Below, one piece after another: positions 35,371 through 48,469 of a stretch of DNA of 64,000 bases. This stretch comes from Ectobius pallidus (lineage: Eukaryota; Arthropoda; Insecta; Blattodea; Ectobiidae). The first letter of the stretch is position 1. Each line of letters begins with the position of its first letter. The notes below the pieces were generated by a model. That model searched no databases. It was not told the DNA's origin and saw nothing but the letters and a program-made list of their open reading frames with translations. The DNA is taken from the NCBI GenBank assembly GCA_964059195.1, contig CAXKWD010000002.1:50618923-50682922 (forward strand), written 5' to 3'. The translations under genes were made by a program, and so were the position numbers.

Positions 35371-35429
35371 AGGCAAAACTTTTATTTGGGCAGAGGAAGT
35401 TATGTGTTTCACATCAGATTTAAAAATAT

Positions 35430-37670
35430 ATACATAATAGTTGTATATCTGTCAGAAGATAGAGCGATAATGCATATGAAAATTTTCCTTGTGAAGTATT
35501 CAGACGAGTCTAAAGAGCATCCCCAGAGAACAAGAGAGATTTAATTCCGTATGTGAATAGGCTTAGGCGTCATGCTATAGTATGTTACATAAGGTAAATA
35601 ACCGAAGAACTATAGCACCAGCCACAAAATAATGCCTTACCTCTTCAAGTAATATATTTCAAAACTGAATGCTATATCAGCGAGCTGTACGAGCTGTACG
35701 AGCTGGAATCGTACAGAAGTATTGACATTTTGCTTCTGTTCGTCAGACAGCTTGGGTGACACCGAAATCTTGCCTCCGGCTTGTTCTTATTCACAACACT
35801 TTCTATTGTTCCTTTCCCCATCCCTTTCATTGTGTTACATGTCTTAAGGCTCCTCTTAATCACTACATTTTCAACTCCTGTCTGTTACTATTGGGAGCTA
35901 CAGGAATATTGCTTCTACAATCTGCCTCCTAGAATTCTTCCTAGAAATTAAGGGTATTTCAAGATGTTTTAAAGACAAACAATTCGCGGAAGAAAGAAGA
36001 AATTGCCGATTCTGTTGATGAAATATAGAATGATTTTAAAATGTTATCGACTAAATTCAAGTAATTAAACAACTGGTCTTCTCAGCCACATTAACGCATG
36101 GTGAACAACATAGATCGATGCCACTATCTACGCTCAATCAAGCAAATAAGACCTGAGATGAGCACTTGTCGGGGTTAGACTAACGCTATTATTAAAGGAG
36201 TTAATAGAGGAATATCCTAATTTTTAAAGCTGCTACTTGAAGGCAGTATGGTTTCCACTACAAATGTAGACAGTGACATGGGCTTTTCAGCATAATATGC
36301 AAACTTATTGTCACCCAGGCGAAGAAATTTACGCCCAGAAAATGTAGAAACAGTCTTGTGTTTGTACTTTGATGACACTTTCAGTCAAACTTTCTTATAC
36401 CTCATTCACTTATACTTTTTTTCCGGTACGTCTGATAATTGTAATTACAGTATATTTCATATGAGAAGCCTTTTCCTTCACCGCCAATCACGTGTACGGG
36501 CTAAAAGACTACCGCTTGCAGTAAGAGTCTTCCCTCCGTCTCGCCGTCTCTGATTGGACCGCGTATCTATGCATTTGAAGGACATAGGGCTTGTCATCTG
36601 CAAAGCACTGTAAGTTCGTTTAATTAATTTCTGTGTCATCTGTTTTTTTTATGGTACGTAAGATACTATAATCATGATTATTTCAGTAGAAAAGCAGCTT
36701 TTGTTCATTATATTTCTCCATAATGATGATGATGATGAAAGAAGAGGAGCAGTAGCAAAAAGAAGAAGAGTAGGAGGAGTAAGACGAGAAGGAAGAGGAA
36801 GATGAGCAGGCTCAATAGTTCTCGCGATCTAATTTTAATCCTGCACATGAGTTTTGCTTTCACTTTATTTCTTCTCAAACCTGATGTATGCTTTGCTGAA
36901 TAAAGAAATATCATTATTCAAATTTAAGAGAAAATGGTTCGGTAAGGAAAGGAGATTTCTTTATCAAGAAGTAGGGGTGGCATGATAGATGAAAGTGCAG
37001 TCTCAGTATTCTTCAGAGGGTGGTGAGAGTTTTCGTTTTCAAAACATGAGCAGGGAGCAATGCAACTTTCGTATTTTAAGAGCAAGTTGGGGGAAGAAAT
37101 GCAATTTCAGTTTCTAGACTCCGAGAGAAAAGCTACAGAGCAAAAATGGAGTTACTTTATCCTTGTCTAGGAACCTTCAGCAAAGACGAAATAAAAATAA
37201 TCTTTCCAACAGCACCCTTTAGTTTATTTTAACGATATAAAATGCAGCGACACTACTGTCAAACCGTGAAGATCACGCTTTTATTTTTAACAGAAGGCTA
37301 AAACAAGAATATTAGTCTACTGAATCTGTAACTATGCCTGAAGGTTACAATAATAGGAGTGACGACAGAGCAAGCTCCTATCATATTATCATGGGAACCG
37401 TAATACAGAAATGTTTGCTATCGGTTGGTAAAATGTCTCCAGCCTAAAAACTGGTGTTCATGTTCAGAAGATTTTATTTACGAAACAGAAATCGAGGATT
37501 TCTCAATTATCAATTAATTATCAATTACGGAACAGATTTCTCTAACCAGACTAAAATACCGCCAAATTCTTTAAGTTTCAAGATCACATTTACTACTAAA
37601 GTTTAATGAATTTAAACCTTAAATAATAGGGTATCTAATCCTAGTTTAAATTTTAAATTTCACAGCTTCA
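35430..37670. other. Intron stretch, no gene recognised
   Basis: Holds a CGAGCTGTA triplet repeat near 35680-35705 and a purine-rich GAT/GAAGAG tract (~36722-36805). The plus ORF 36308-36553 and the other short ORFs have no recognisable domain. Confidence 0.55.
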
Positions 37671-37675
37671 CCATT

Positions 37676-37680
<5 letters not shown>

Positions 37681-37723
<43 letters not shown>
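37681..37723. repeat. (TA)n microsatellite
   Basis: About 21 TA units. Confidence 0.97.
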
Positions 37724-37727
<4 letters not shown>

Positions 37728-37852
37728 TATTTCACCTTACAATAATTATACAAACCATAGTATTAATAAAGAACGTGACTAGTGAGTAGTGTTGTGGGTT
37801 TAATTAATCGAAACTATTAATTTTTTAAAATTTCTTTGCACATAACATTTCC

Positions 37853-37975
37853 AGGTAGATATGCTATTTTTTTTTATAACTTATATAACACCTCAAATAA
37901 CTTCACAGCTTCTAGGTAGATATGCTATTTTTTACAACTTTAATAACACCTCAAATAACTTCACAGCTAGTTAAA
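37853..37975. repeat. 61-bp tandem duplication
   Basis: AGGTAGATATGCTATTTTTT, then AACACCTCAAATAACTTCAC, occurs twice (from 37853 and from 37914), with few differences. Confidence 0.85.
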
Positions 37976-37979
37976 ATAG

Positions 37980-40900
37980 TATTATGCAAATTTATATGTT
38001 ATTTTTATTTGGATCAGTTAATTAAAAGGAGTAGGCCTAATAAAAATATAAAATATTACGGACAGAATGTACACTCTGAATATTTACAGAGACTATTAAG
38101 GAATACTCGTACAACGCTGAAAGGCATTAGGATATAAATAATTGTTGCAAATGAAAGTTAAAGTATTATAGGGTAAGTAGGCCTACTTACAGCTTTACTA
38201 AAATTGCGTTATAAAAATCGCGTACACATTCCTTTAAACAAAAACAATATTATTTTTTTTTTAATCGCACAAAGGAACTCGTTTACTATACGTCATAACT
38301 CCAGAACTGTTCGAGATATTGTAATAACATTTTGCGAGATTTTGTAGTTCAGCCAACTCAACAAAATATACTAAGATTGTTTTTGTAGCTCTTTTAGATA
38401 TTTTGTATTATTATTTATCTGAATAAAAAATCTCAGATATTCAGTACTGTCTATAAAAATTCTAATTCAACTTTATTTAGAGAGAAAGCACAAAGATCCT
38501 AGTGTATATTATAGATGTGAGCACTAACAATTTCAGATAAGAATTATTTTAAAAAATCAAATAAATAAGAACGCCAGTACGTAAACGCAGTTAGATTGAA
38601 TAAATTCCATGCAAATTAAAAAATTCCTGCCTTGTTCAAAAAGTTTCATAATATAGAAATATAACACAGATTAACCAAGCAAAATTTCATTTCCACAGGT
38701 TTGTATAATCCTCAAATATAAAGTTTTAAAGTTAATAAATTTTATGCCAGTCTATGGTATATCTTCTCCCTTAAAACCTACGTGTAACCTACGTGCAAAT
38801 ATAAAGAAGGATCGGGAAAAGAATATCAGGTCACGTATACTTTTCTATGACGCAGTGACATTATGTTTGTAATGGAATAAAATGGTCCTGTGGATTAAGG
38901 ACAAGATGTAAAGAGCTGTGTGATTCAGATCACGTGGTATCTGAAGGGAGATGACATGGGAACTGCAGCTGCTGCTGTCTCATAGTAAAGAGAAAGCATA
39001 TCGCTGTCCCACATCAAGTTCAAGTTCACCCTAGTACAATGTTACCAATTTTGCAGACGATGTATTTTACATCACTGACGAAGGGAATGAGATTTGTATA
39101 AATTGACAGATTTCTGAACTCAGAACATGGGTAGTCTGTTTACCGAGATAAGAGATACTCGTAGTTTTATTTATTTATTTATAAATAAATCTACTTCCTA
39201 AATTCATAGCCTGCTATTATAGGCACGGTAAAACTAAAACTTTTTTTTTACGTTCTCTAACCCTACCAAAGGAAGTCTACTAAAGGTATACATATAGGAA
39301 GTATTGTTTTACGACCCTGAAATTTGATGTAGAATTATCAGCCCTTTACAGGCCCACCTGCGAACCGCACAAAGAATACACAAGCTAGTATAGCCTAAAT
39401 TTTTTTCAGTTTTTAACTGGCGATTTTGGGGATAGGCTACATGTTTTCTTCTCATATCTTCCTGAAAAGTTTAAAACTTCAGAAAGTTTGCCATAAGGAT
39501 TATGACAATGTTCGTTCTACCTACGTGTGTGAATAGTTATTCTCAAATCTTCTCAGAGATCAAGGCTGACTGATCAACACTTTCCATCTCTGATCAAGGT
39601 TGAAACTGCATACACATTTCAGCCAGACAGAGCAAAAATTGTCATTAAAAAGTGTTTAGTTTAAAAAAAAACACAAAAATTGTCGAAAATAATGTACTTT
39701 TATTTGTTGCTGTTGCTTACAAGTCTATGTTGCCGTTTATAAACACACTCGATTATTTTGCAAAGTTGAATGCTAAGTCATTTGTATGCGCATTGTACGT
39801 TTCTAAGTTTAAGCAATAAAAATATTCTGTAATAATTTTCAATTAGTTCTGTGGCTCTCATGACAAAAAGGAAGTTGACATATAGGCCTATGGCCCTTGG
39901 GGGACTCTTCGTTTGACGCAATAAGTAATATCTCAAGAGTCTGTTTATTTTTAACTTCACAAACCATTATACTAAGTGATAAATTACACTTTCCGGACTT
40001 AACCCATTTAGCTCTTATTCTGGAAAACCATACCGAGTCAAAGATAAGTACAAATTTAAGTTAGACTAATAATAGCCTACTAACTCTGTAAATTTCCGCA
40101 TGGTGATTTTCCTCTCTTGTACCTCGTGAGACATTTCAAACAGACTTTTGTTCTTCGAATTCGGTGAGCAGATATGATTTTCCCCTCTAACGAAAACAGA
40201 CAGGAACATGTCCTCTACGACTGTCAAAACACTAATTCTTTTGAAGTTATCTGTAGCATTTTATTATCGTTCTCAAAGCTTAGAAGTAGTGTAACGAGAC
40301 GGAAAAAAAGATCACATACAGTCAGACCATCGGGATTCTCGTTTATTTCTGAGGAAGTAAAAAAGTGTCATGCACACAATATTCTTCGCGTATTAGGACT
40401 TCAAAGTAAATGTGACACACGCATTTTCTTCTACTTTCTCTACTCGAACCATGCAAAAAAAAGAGGGATTATATGACCTCACTATCATATGCGATTTACA
40501 ATTTCCAATATAAATAAAAATTTTCTGCATCCAGAATATAAAAACACAGTTTTCAGAAGAGAAAAAAATTTGCCACATAAAAAAAGACTATCAACATAAA
40601 ATTGTGTAACACCGTTAAGCAGGGTTGGATTGATTCAAATCAACATTATTTTAATGATGATTTTAATCGAAATTTTAATAAACTGTTTGTTTTTACTTCA
40701 AACAAGTTTTTATTTGATTTTTATTTTAGTTTTTAGAATTGTAATTTAAACTTTATAAAATTATGCTGTGAGGTCAATGAAGGAGACGATAGAGTGGCCT
40801 TGAACGAACAAAAGACCTCTAATACTATTTGTGCCAAAATCTACAGTTAAACTAGTTTTAAATTAAGAGGTGGTAACATTGAAGTGATGGTTGAACTTGT

Positions 40901-42030
40901 CGAACGAGGTATTCGAAAGAATATGTATCACTTAGGCTACGCCACGTTGCACATGTCACTGTTAATTAACCCACTTCGGAGTTAAGTAAAAGTTATCTCA
41001 TACCTAAAGAAACTAATGAAATGTTGTCAACTGGTGTATTATTATGAAGGCATCCAATTTTTTTTAATTTAATTTATATGAAAACCGTCCGTTTTACTGA
41101 AACGCTTTTACGGGGGAAAAAAATTACATTTTCTACCGAAATAATTCAGAAATCAAGTGAAAATCGCCAGTTTTACTAAAATTCTTTAAAGGAAAAAAAT
41201 TGTGTTTTATTGGATTTTCTACCGACATAATCAGAAATAAAAATTCTGCATTCGGTAATTTATCCTGCAAAATATGGTTAAACTTTGGAGACTTTTACAA
41301 ATAAATATATAACTTTTTATTGATATGGCACTAGGCCTTCTTTATTATAGCCTAACGACATGGATATATGCAGAATTCTTTAACTTCCACCCTTTTATAC
41401 AGATGTAGGGAGAGGTAAGAAGATAGAAAGAGAAAGAAAAAGAGAGAGAGCAAGAAATATAGACAAAGAGAAATAGCTATGAATAATGAGAAAGAGAAAG
41501 CAGAAACAGAGCGGTTATATTTGAATTTAACCCGAAAGCACAATCTTTGCTGAAATCAAATACATTCGAAACCTCTGTGTATGTCTGATGCTCACTCGAG
41601 TGCAAATCGCACAGAGTAGGAGAGCAGAAAGGTTCAATAAATGCCGCGTTGTTTCGGTTGAGTGGGAGTTTAATGTAATGAAATGTACTATGCATTATGA
41701 CGTCTTGTTTAGCGAGAGCAATGTAACCATATTTGCTTAACTAGAGAGTAATGGTATTTCATCCATATAAAGCAGCAGACGGGAGCTTCTAACTATTTCT
41801 CTACAATATTCATCCACCCATGATGCTGAATTACCTTTGTCTAGAAACACAATGCACTGTTCCAAGGAAAGGGAACTCAGCTCTGAACCGTAATGCTAAT
41901 GGGGTTCACAAAATAAAAACTTTTTATCCTCAGTATAGAATGTTCATGAACAAAATTTAATGTCCATAGCGTACTCGTCATTACAAGTACCAAATGTGGA
42001 GTTAAGGAGATGAGTGTATATTCACGTAAA
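37980..42030. other. Intron stretch, no gene recognised
   Basis: AT-rich. The plus-strand ORF at 40174-40476 (100 codons) is the longest here and shows no domain. CAGGGTTGGATTGATTCAAATC at 40620-40641 resembles a hAT terminus, but I found no partner. A GAAA/GAGA purine tract lies at ~41410-41510. Confidence 0.55.
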
Positions 42031-42033
42031 GTA

Positions 42034-42038
<5 letters not shown>

Positions 42039-42087
<49 letters not shown>
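42039..42087. repeat. (AAT)n microsatellite
   Basis: About 16 AAT units; a (CTT)n run follows at ~42188-42220. Confidence 0.95.
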
Positions 42088-42229
42088 CTTGGATTTAATA
42101 ATGCATCATGATATTCAATGAATGCACTAGCTATGTTTAGAAGATATACGTTAATAAAATTATTTATTATTCCACATTTTAACCACGTCTTCTTCTTCTT
42201 CTTCTTCTTCTTCTTCTTCTGCCTATCCA

Positions 42230-42490
42230 TTAATGGATGTTGGCGACCACATGATGCATCTTCATTCTATGAACCACAGTATGTAATACTTGAACTACCC
42301 TTGGTAATCCTGTCCACTGCTTAATGTTATCCAGCCAAGATATTCTTTTTCGCCCTCTTCTTCTTTTACTTTCTATTTTCCCTTCTATTATCAACTGTAG
42401 AAGCATATATTTAGTATTCCGTAATAGATGTCCTAAGTATGCAGTTTTTCTTCTTTTAAAAATTCTTAGTATTTCACGTCTTGCGAATAT
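42230..42490 (-). pseudogene. Non-LTR retrotransposon reverse transcriptase C-terminus
   Basis: On the minus strand the open frame reads REILRIFKRRKTAYLGHLLR, then KYMLLQLIIEGKIESKRRRG, RKRISWLDNIKQWTG and VVANIH, ending at a stop (42230-42232). This is the conserved tail of RTE/CR1-like LINE polymerases (RK..YLGH..R...Y.LLQ.I..GKI...R..GR+..SWL.N...W.G). The catalytic FADD region is absent: a 5'-truncated, dead copy. The open frame across the whole tail suggests modest age. Confidence 0.8.
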
Positions 42491-42569
42491 ATTTTATCTC
42501 TAATGACATTCTGTGCTAATAATACAATGTTAAAAGTTAAAAACAGCGCTCAGATTAATATGCTTAGGT

Positions 42570-42890
42570 CTAGTTCAGTCAATTTTGTAATACGGAATTA
42601 CAGGATGGGGAGACAAAAAGGAAGCACACGTGAAATGAAACTTTTTAAGGTCTATTCAAGAGAAGACACTATTTGACAGGGTACGTAATACAGAAATTAG
42701 AAAGAATATCAAATTTTAAAATATCACGAAATTTACTAATTAGAAGAAAATAGGGGAAAGAACATATAGACAGAATGGCGGAAGATCGGCTGGTGAGAAC
42801 AGCTAAATAAGATTTACATGGGAACAGAGAAAGAAAAACCCCCAAGAGATGGGCAGAGTGTGTACGCACTTCTTCAGAGGAAGACGTTTG
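42570..42890 (+). pseudogene. Second non-LTR reverse transcriptase tail, opposite strand
   Basis: Plus-strand frames read LFDRVRNTEIRKNIK, then KHIDRMAEDRLVRTA and NREKKNPQEMGR, joined by frameshifts and stops. It fits the LINE tail pattern (RVRN.EIR..L.I...I.....W..H..RM...RL...A.......GRP..RW). It lies about 80 bp from the minus-strand tail, head on. Confidence 0.6.
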
Positions 42891-43074
42891 AAGGGGGAAA
42901 CAAAGAGGATATAATATCTATACTATACTAAATGCGCCCTGAGATGTTTGTTCGCTTACTCCTTCGAAACCCTCTGACCTGGAGTTATGAATTTTTCACT
43001 ATACGTTCCCCATGACCTGGTAAGCACAGTCAGTTCGGTACAAATTTTGGTTAAAGTTACTTGTTGCGCTTTAT

Positions 43075-43576
43075 CAGTGATGGGAAAAGTACAAAAAGAA
43101 AGTAATTGGGCTGAATTGCAATTACCTGAGAGACATTTTACTCAATTACAATTGCAAATTACATTTTCAAAAAGTAATTAGTCAAATTACAATTACATTT
43201 ACAATTATTTTACAAAATGGCAGTACCTAAAAATTCCTTGTTTTTGGTTTGTTCTGGGCACAAGCCCAAATTATTAATGAACAAACAAACAAAAAACATA
43301 TCAATGAGAACATTTTCGGAAACAATGAGTAACTTTTTGTTAATATTAACTCTAATTTGGATATTAGTTACAAAAACAGTAGTGATGACGATACAGCAAG
43401 CGAGAATGATACTAATACTAACGACTACTAAGTTGTAACAATTACAATTTTATTTCCAGAAGTAAATTACAAGTAGAAATTACATTTTTTTAAAGTATTG
43501 ATTAGAAGTAAATGGGACCAAAAAAGGAATTGTTACTGTAATCCGATTACTTTTACTCGATTACTTCCCATCACTG
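43075..43576. mobile_element. hAT MITE with perfect 8-bp target duplication
   Basis: CAGTGATGGGAAAAGTA and the inverse ...TTACTTCCCATCACTG are the termini. CGCTTTAT occurs exactly at 43067-43074 and 43577-43584. The interior is AT-rich with many AATTACAATTAC motifs. No transposase; the 73-codon ORF inside is meaningless by composition. Confidence 0.9.
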
Positions 43577-44644
43577 CGCTTTATGCAGTCACAGTATTCT
43601 TGTGATGATGGTATAGATTGCTTACAACGTACTCTAGCGGCGGTGTTGTTAAGTTGTACCGTTGTGTGCGCATCGTTCCTTCCTTGTTTCGGAACCTCAG
43701 TGTTATTATTTACATATAGTGAGTTTATTTACGTCCAGTGCTCAATATTGTCATTATTTTCAGTTACAGAAATTGTAAAATTCACTTAATGGTAAAATTA
43801 ATTTAATTACTAAATTATTAATTTCTCAGCCAGTTAAAACGAGCATAATTATCTAGTATCCTACAATCAAAGAAGTAGAAGAATCTATAATTATGTGTGC
43901 TAGTAATTTTTAACAGTTCTTGTAACTCATTTCTGTTTGCCCATGCCTGTATCTCGGGCACAGACTACAGTAGCCTACTCCAACCTCGCGGATTTCTTTT
44001 GGCTTATTTTACATTTGTTTGTTGTTTAGCGTAATATTATTCCGTAATATGTGGCAGGTAGAGTTAGGAGCAACAGCTGAGGTTTTTTGATAAAACTAAT
44101 ATAAAAGCCACATTTTATACATAGCATCACACAACACGTGTGTGGCTCCACACATGTGGTACAGCGATGCATTATTCATAAACATGCAACACTACACTCA
44201 GCTCAAATCTGCATTGCCGACCCGAGAGTAAAATGCCTAACTCAACAACATTTCATATGAAATAAATTACACTTCAGAAGGAAACATAAATAAGCAATTC
44301 GCATATACAATTTCTAATAAATCAGTATCTGTTGAAATTGTTTGGATATAAGAAAATTTTGTGCACATAACCATAACCAAATCGCACTTGTTACAAATGC
44401 TGAAATATAATAGTAGAGTTTGGTTTACTTTCTGGAAATATAAGGAAATAAAATAGTTAAAAGGGAAGTTTTTAAAATAACATTTCAATGAATGTATTTT
44501 TTATGTTTAAGTTACAATAACTATACGAGTCTTTACTATACTTTACTAAAACTTTACATTTTTAAAGTAACTTCACTAATAATCTAACAATTAATTTGGG
44601 AGGGAATGATTTCCATTTCTGGGATTTTCGGTTGTTGATTATGT

Positions 44645-44918
44645 CCAGAAGCGTAACGAGGGGGGGGGGGGTTTGGGGGGTTTGAACCCCTCCCCCCACT
44701 GATTAAAAAAAGGAAAATTGTACATTTTTTAAGTCTGCTTATAAATTACTTAATACGAGTATAAAGCGTGGGAAGCTTAAAACTCGTTATTGTGCATCTT
44801 AATTTTAAAAATTTTCCGGGGGAGGACCCCCTCTCCCCCTCTCCCTGGGGTTATTCCATACCCCCAAGACCCCCCGGATGTTATAATCCCCCCATATGGT
44901 CGGCCTGGTTACGCCTAT
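44645..44918. mobile_element. TIR element with GCGTAACSAGG termini
   Basis: CCAGAAGCGTAACGAGGGG at the left mirrors CGGCCTGGTTACGCC at the right, with long G-runs and C-runs just inside each end. Related in style to 319-812 (GGCGTAGCC). No coding capacity. Confidence 0.6.
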
Positions 44919-45210
44919 GAGTATGTCAGTATACAACCTAACAGCCTCGCCTAACAAAATGTCATAAGCTTTCAACTACAAGCTAGTTGTGACTTGACTT
45001 GCAGTCAGTGGTGCACAACTAAAAAACAAACCATACAAAATAATTCTAACAAAAACAGTCTCTGGTTTCATGTAAATTCTGAACCTATGGTATTTTATAG
45101 ACTGTAGACCTAATACATGTGCTTAAAATCACTGCCTGTTTAAACGGTTCTTTCAGAGTCCGTTACGACCAAATTTTGCGAAACAAAAATGTTTGTTCCT
45201 AAATTAATTT

Positions 45211-45452
45211 CAAAATTCACTCATTTTGACTAATTTCCTCATTGTTTTAATTCTGAAAATTTTAATGGATGTAAAATCACAGGACTTAAAGTTACCTTGG
45301 ACAAAATGATTTACACCACAAAATATATTCTCAAAATCCACTGATTTTGAATAATTACCTCAGAGTTTTAATTCTGAAAACCTTAATGGAAGTGAAATCG
45401 CAGGACTTAAAGTTACCTTGGACAAAATGATTTGCACCACAAAATAATGTTA
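45211..45452. repeat. 121-bp tandem duplication
   Basis: Two copies (from 45211 and 45332) share TTTTAATTCTGAAAA..TTAA, CAGGACTTAAAGTTACCTTG and GACAAAATGATTT.CACCAC. Confidence 0.85.
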
Positions 45453-45736
45453 AAAGATGAACAGGACAATTATTATGTGGTGCAGAGACCACGCTATCTG
45501 GTCTTCAATGGTACTGACAACTAATACTACATATCTACATACTAAGGACTCTGTGAAAGACTAAGCAAATGTCGATATTGAGATTCTCAACACAAGAAGT
45601 TCAATTTTTCCCCAAAATACAAAGTAAGATTTTCCGGGAATTGTTTCTCAATGAAATATAAATTTCATATACAGTATAATATAGTTTTAACATTATATGA
45701 TTTTGGTTAAGGGTTAGCGAATGTATTCTCTTAACA

Positions 45737-46010
45737 CAGCGTTTCTCAACCTATGGTCCGCGGACCACTGGTGGTCCACGAAGATGGTGCAGATGGTCCG
45801 CAGACATAATTAAAAAATATCATAAAGCAAGTGGAAAGTAAAGAAGTAAATTTTTTTACGTATTTCGTTATAATGACCTATAATTAATACCCCAAATATA
45901 AAAATTAAGCATATAGGCCTTCTTTTAAAAATGGGATGTAAAATTAGGGATCCATACAATTTTTTAGACATTTTAGAGGTCCTCGGGTTCAAAAAGGTTG
46001 AGAAACGCTG
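45737..46010. mobile_element. hAT MITE, 274-bp deleted copy, perfect 8-bp duplication
   Basis: CAGCGTTTCTCAACC and GGTTGAGAAACGCTG ends. TCTTAACA flanks both sides (45729-45736 and 46011-46018). It retains both ends of the 10854-11502 family but lacks about 375 bp of the middle, as expected of a deletion derivative mobilised in trans. Confidence 0.9.
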
Positions 46011-46019
46011 TCTTAACAG

Positions 46020-48330
46020 ATGAAGACCAGAACTTATAATTTGGTATAAGCGGTTAACTTCTGAAGATATGTTAAAAAAATAGGCTACCAACTAAGATAA
46101 ACTAAATGGATTATTTATATTATTACTATTTAAGGCAACGCAGCAACAAGAGTCGAAATTCTTCCTGACACTGTTTCCCATGTCCAAGCGGAATAATATA
46201 CATCACATATACACATACGAATCTATAACAATTTAATTAATACAATTCACACGGTAAGATACCATGTGAGGGGGTAATCCTGCACAAACCACTACACATA
46301 ACATGGTAATCCAAGTACAGAAGGAGACAGACTGGGGATATCTGTGCTTAGCGTAGAGGAAGGCACGACAACCCCTCTTGCCCCGGCAAAACTCCGATCC
46401 ATTATCCTGTCCATCACGATAGAGCTGAGACACGCTATCTTGCTGGGATGAAAATAGTACAACCTGCCTTAACTTCCAATTTCCTAACTGGGTAATTAAA
46501 ACCAATATCGCGATAACAACCTTTAGGTATAATGAACTTTAGGAAATCAATGAAGTACGAAATGTACTAGGCCTGTTATATATTTTTTCGTACAGCTATA
46601 GCCTGAAGTTTAATTTTTTTCTTATCTTTTTAATGCATGCAAAAAATAAAATAAAAAAGTGTTAGTGTTTAATTACTTAAATGTTTATAAGGTTATAAAA
46701 CAGTTAATATATTCTTTATTTTTGTTTTTGGAGGCGAGGATTAGTTTCTCAGAGCATTACTAGTATAACGGAACCAAAACCAGCAGCAAAACAAAACATG
46801 CAAATAAAAATCATAAAAACATATACTGCAAGAAGATAAGCGAATACATAGAGAAAATTTCAAAATAAAAACAAAAATGAAGAAAAGATGCAATAATCTT
46901 AAGAAATACTAAAACTGCACAGAAATAACATTTACCGACAGGTCTGTGTCTTGAAACAGGCAGGAAATACAGAGCCTAGAGGACAGATGATTGAGAGAAA
47001 AGGAAGGAGGAAAGAAGGAAAGAAAGAAAGAAAGAAAAAGAAAGAAAGGAAAAGAAAGAATGAATGAATGAATGAAAGAAAGAAAGAAAAAGAAAAACTG
47101 AAATAAGAAAATAACGAATGAAATATAAAATAAAAATTGACGAAAAAGATGGCAAAAACACTATAAAAGTGGGAAAACCTCATGCCATTGTAGGGGTAAT
47201 TAAATAAAACTATCTTTAAATAAAGAGAAAATTAAAGTAATAAACAGCCCAAGAAAAGAAAGGAATTTGTAAGAAACAAAAGAGAACGAGCAGAGAATTT
47301 TATCGTCTGTGTATCTTTCTCTCTGCTTTGAGAACAACTTAATTTAGCCTTGGGAAATAACTTAACTTGCAGCTTAATAAATTAGTTCCTTCTGTAACAG
47401 GCACCCATTGGATGATCCTTGAACTCTGCTAACCCGCACGTCACGTCACGTCAAACACAACAGTCACACCACGGAAATAAACTCGGTACAATATTGTGAA
47501 TTTCATTCAACTTACATTTTAATGTGCGGGTGGGGGATAATAACAATAAACAAATCTACTTTACTAGAGCTCTTAGGTTTTATTATAATATCGCTTATTA
47601 TTTCTTCCAGTTCTACTTGCAGTGCCGCTCATTATTTTACCGATTGTTTTTAAAACTGCTACAAATTCATATGGTTTGAGTCAAGTAAAAATATTTACGT
47701 GAAACACTTACATAACTATCTCAGAAAAAAGGGGGGAAACAGAAAGAAAAATACAAAGATAGAAAGAGAGAACGAATGAAAGAAAAAAGAAAAACTAAGG
47801 AAACGAGGAAAGTAAGAAAACTAAAGAAAAATTAGGAAATAAGAAATGAAAATTAGGAAAACAAAAAAAGAAACTTAAAAACCCTCATGTCACTGTAGGG
47901 GGTGATTAGTAAAATTCTCTTTAAATAAGGAGAAAATTATATAGCAATCAACCGCCCAAGAGAAGCAAGTAAAATGTAATTCTCTTGTGCTCAATCAGCT
48001 ATCCTTATCAGAATCATGCAATAACGTCTCATTCATGAGGCAAGAAGAAGGTTATGGAATATAGCCGCAGGGCAGGGTTTTTTTTTAATATTAACGACAA
48101 GCGCGAAATGTAACGGGGATATGCAGCAAGACGTAGGTGCATATGAACGATAGGCCTATTTCACAAATGTGACTGATTCATGGCTGTAATTTTGAGGCGA
48201 ATTTTCGAGCCAAATGCAGCGTTTCTGCGAAAATCTTCATTTTTTCAATAAATATGAAAAATGGCATGTTTGCAAGATGTATTCGCTTTGAAGACGTTGA
48301 CTGGAAAGGTACGTTAACCCGAAAGTATAG
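46020..48330. other. Intron stretch, no gene recognised
   Basis: Holds GAAA/GAAG purine microsatellites (~46995-47100 and ~47735-47860). AAACCTCATGCCATTGTAGG (47176) and AAACCCTCATGTCACTGTAGG (47879) are related, each followed by TTTAAATAA.GAGAAAATTA, indicating an old duplication of about 700 bp. ORF 46233-46505 (minus) has no domain. Confidence 0.5.
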
Positions 48331-48341
48331 ACTAATAGTAT

Positions 48342-48469
48342 ATTGCGATACAAGTGCCGTAAACGGTGCATACGGATCGAGGAAAGAGTTTGAAAAATCG
48401 AGGCGCTTGCGCAGAGTTTTTTCAATTTCCGAGATCCGTTATGCGCTTACGGCACGAGTATTGCATGCT
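48342..48469. repeat. ~128-bp imperfect palindrome
   Basis: ATTGCGATACAAGTGCCGTA...CGGATC at the left mirrors GATCCG...TACGGCACGAGTATTGCAT at the right. The centre itself folds (TTGAAAAA...TTTTTCAA). It is a very short MITE or structured repeat. It interrupts the ORF at 48254-48553, which is otherwise without a domain. Confidence 0.6.

Noticed and set aside
40174..40476. 100-codon plus ORF
   Set aside because: No domain, no splice signals supporting an exon.
40620..40641. hAT-like terminus CAGGGTTGGATTGATTCAAA
   Set aside because: No matching inverted end or target duplication found.
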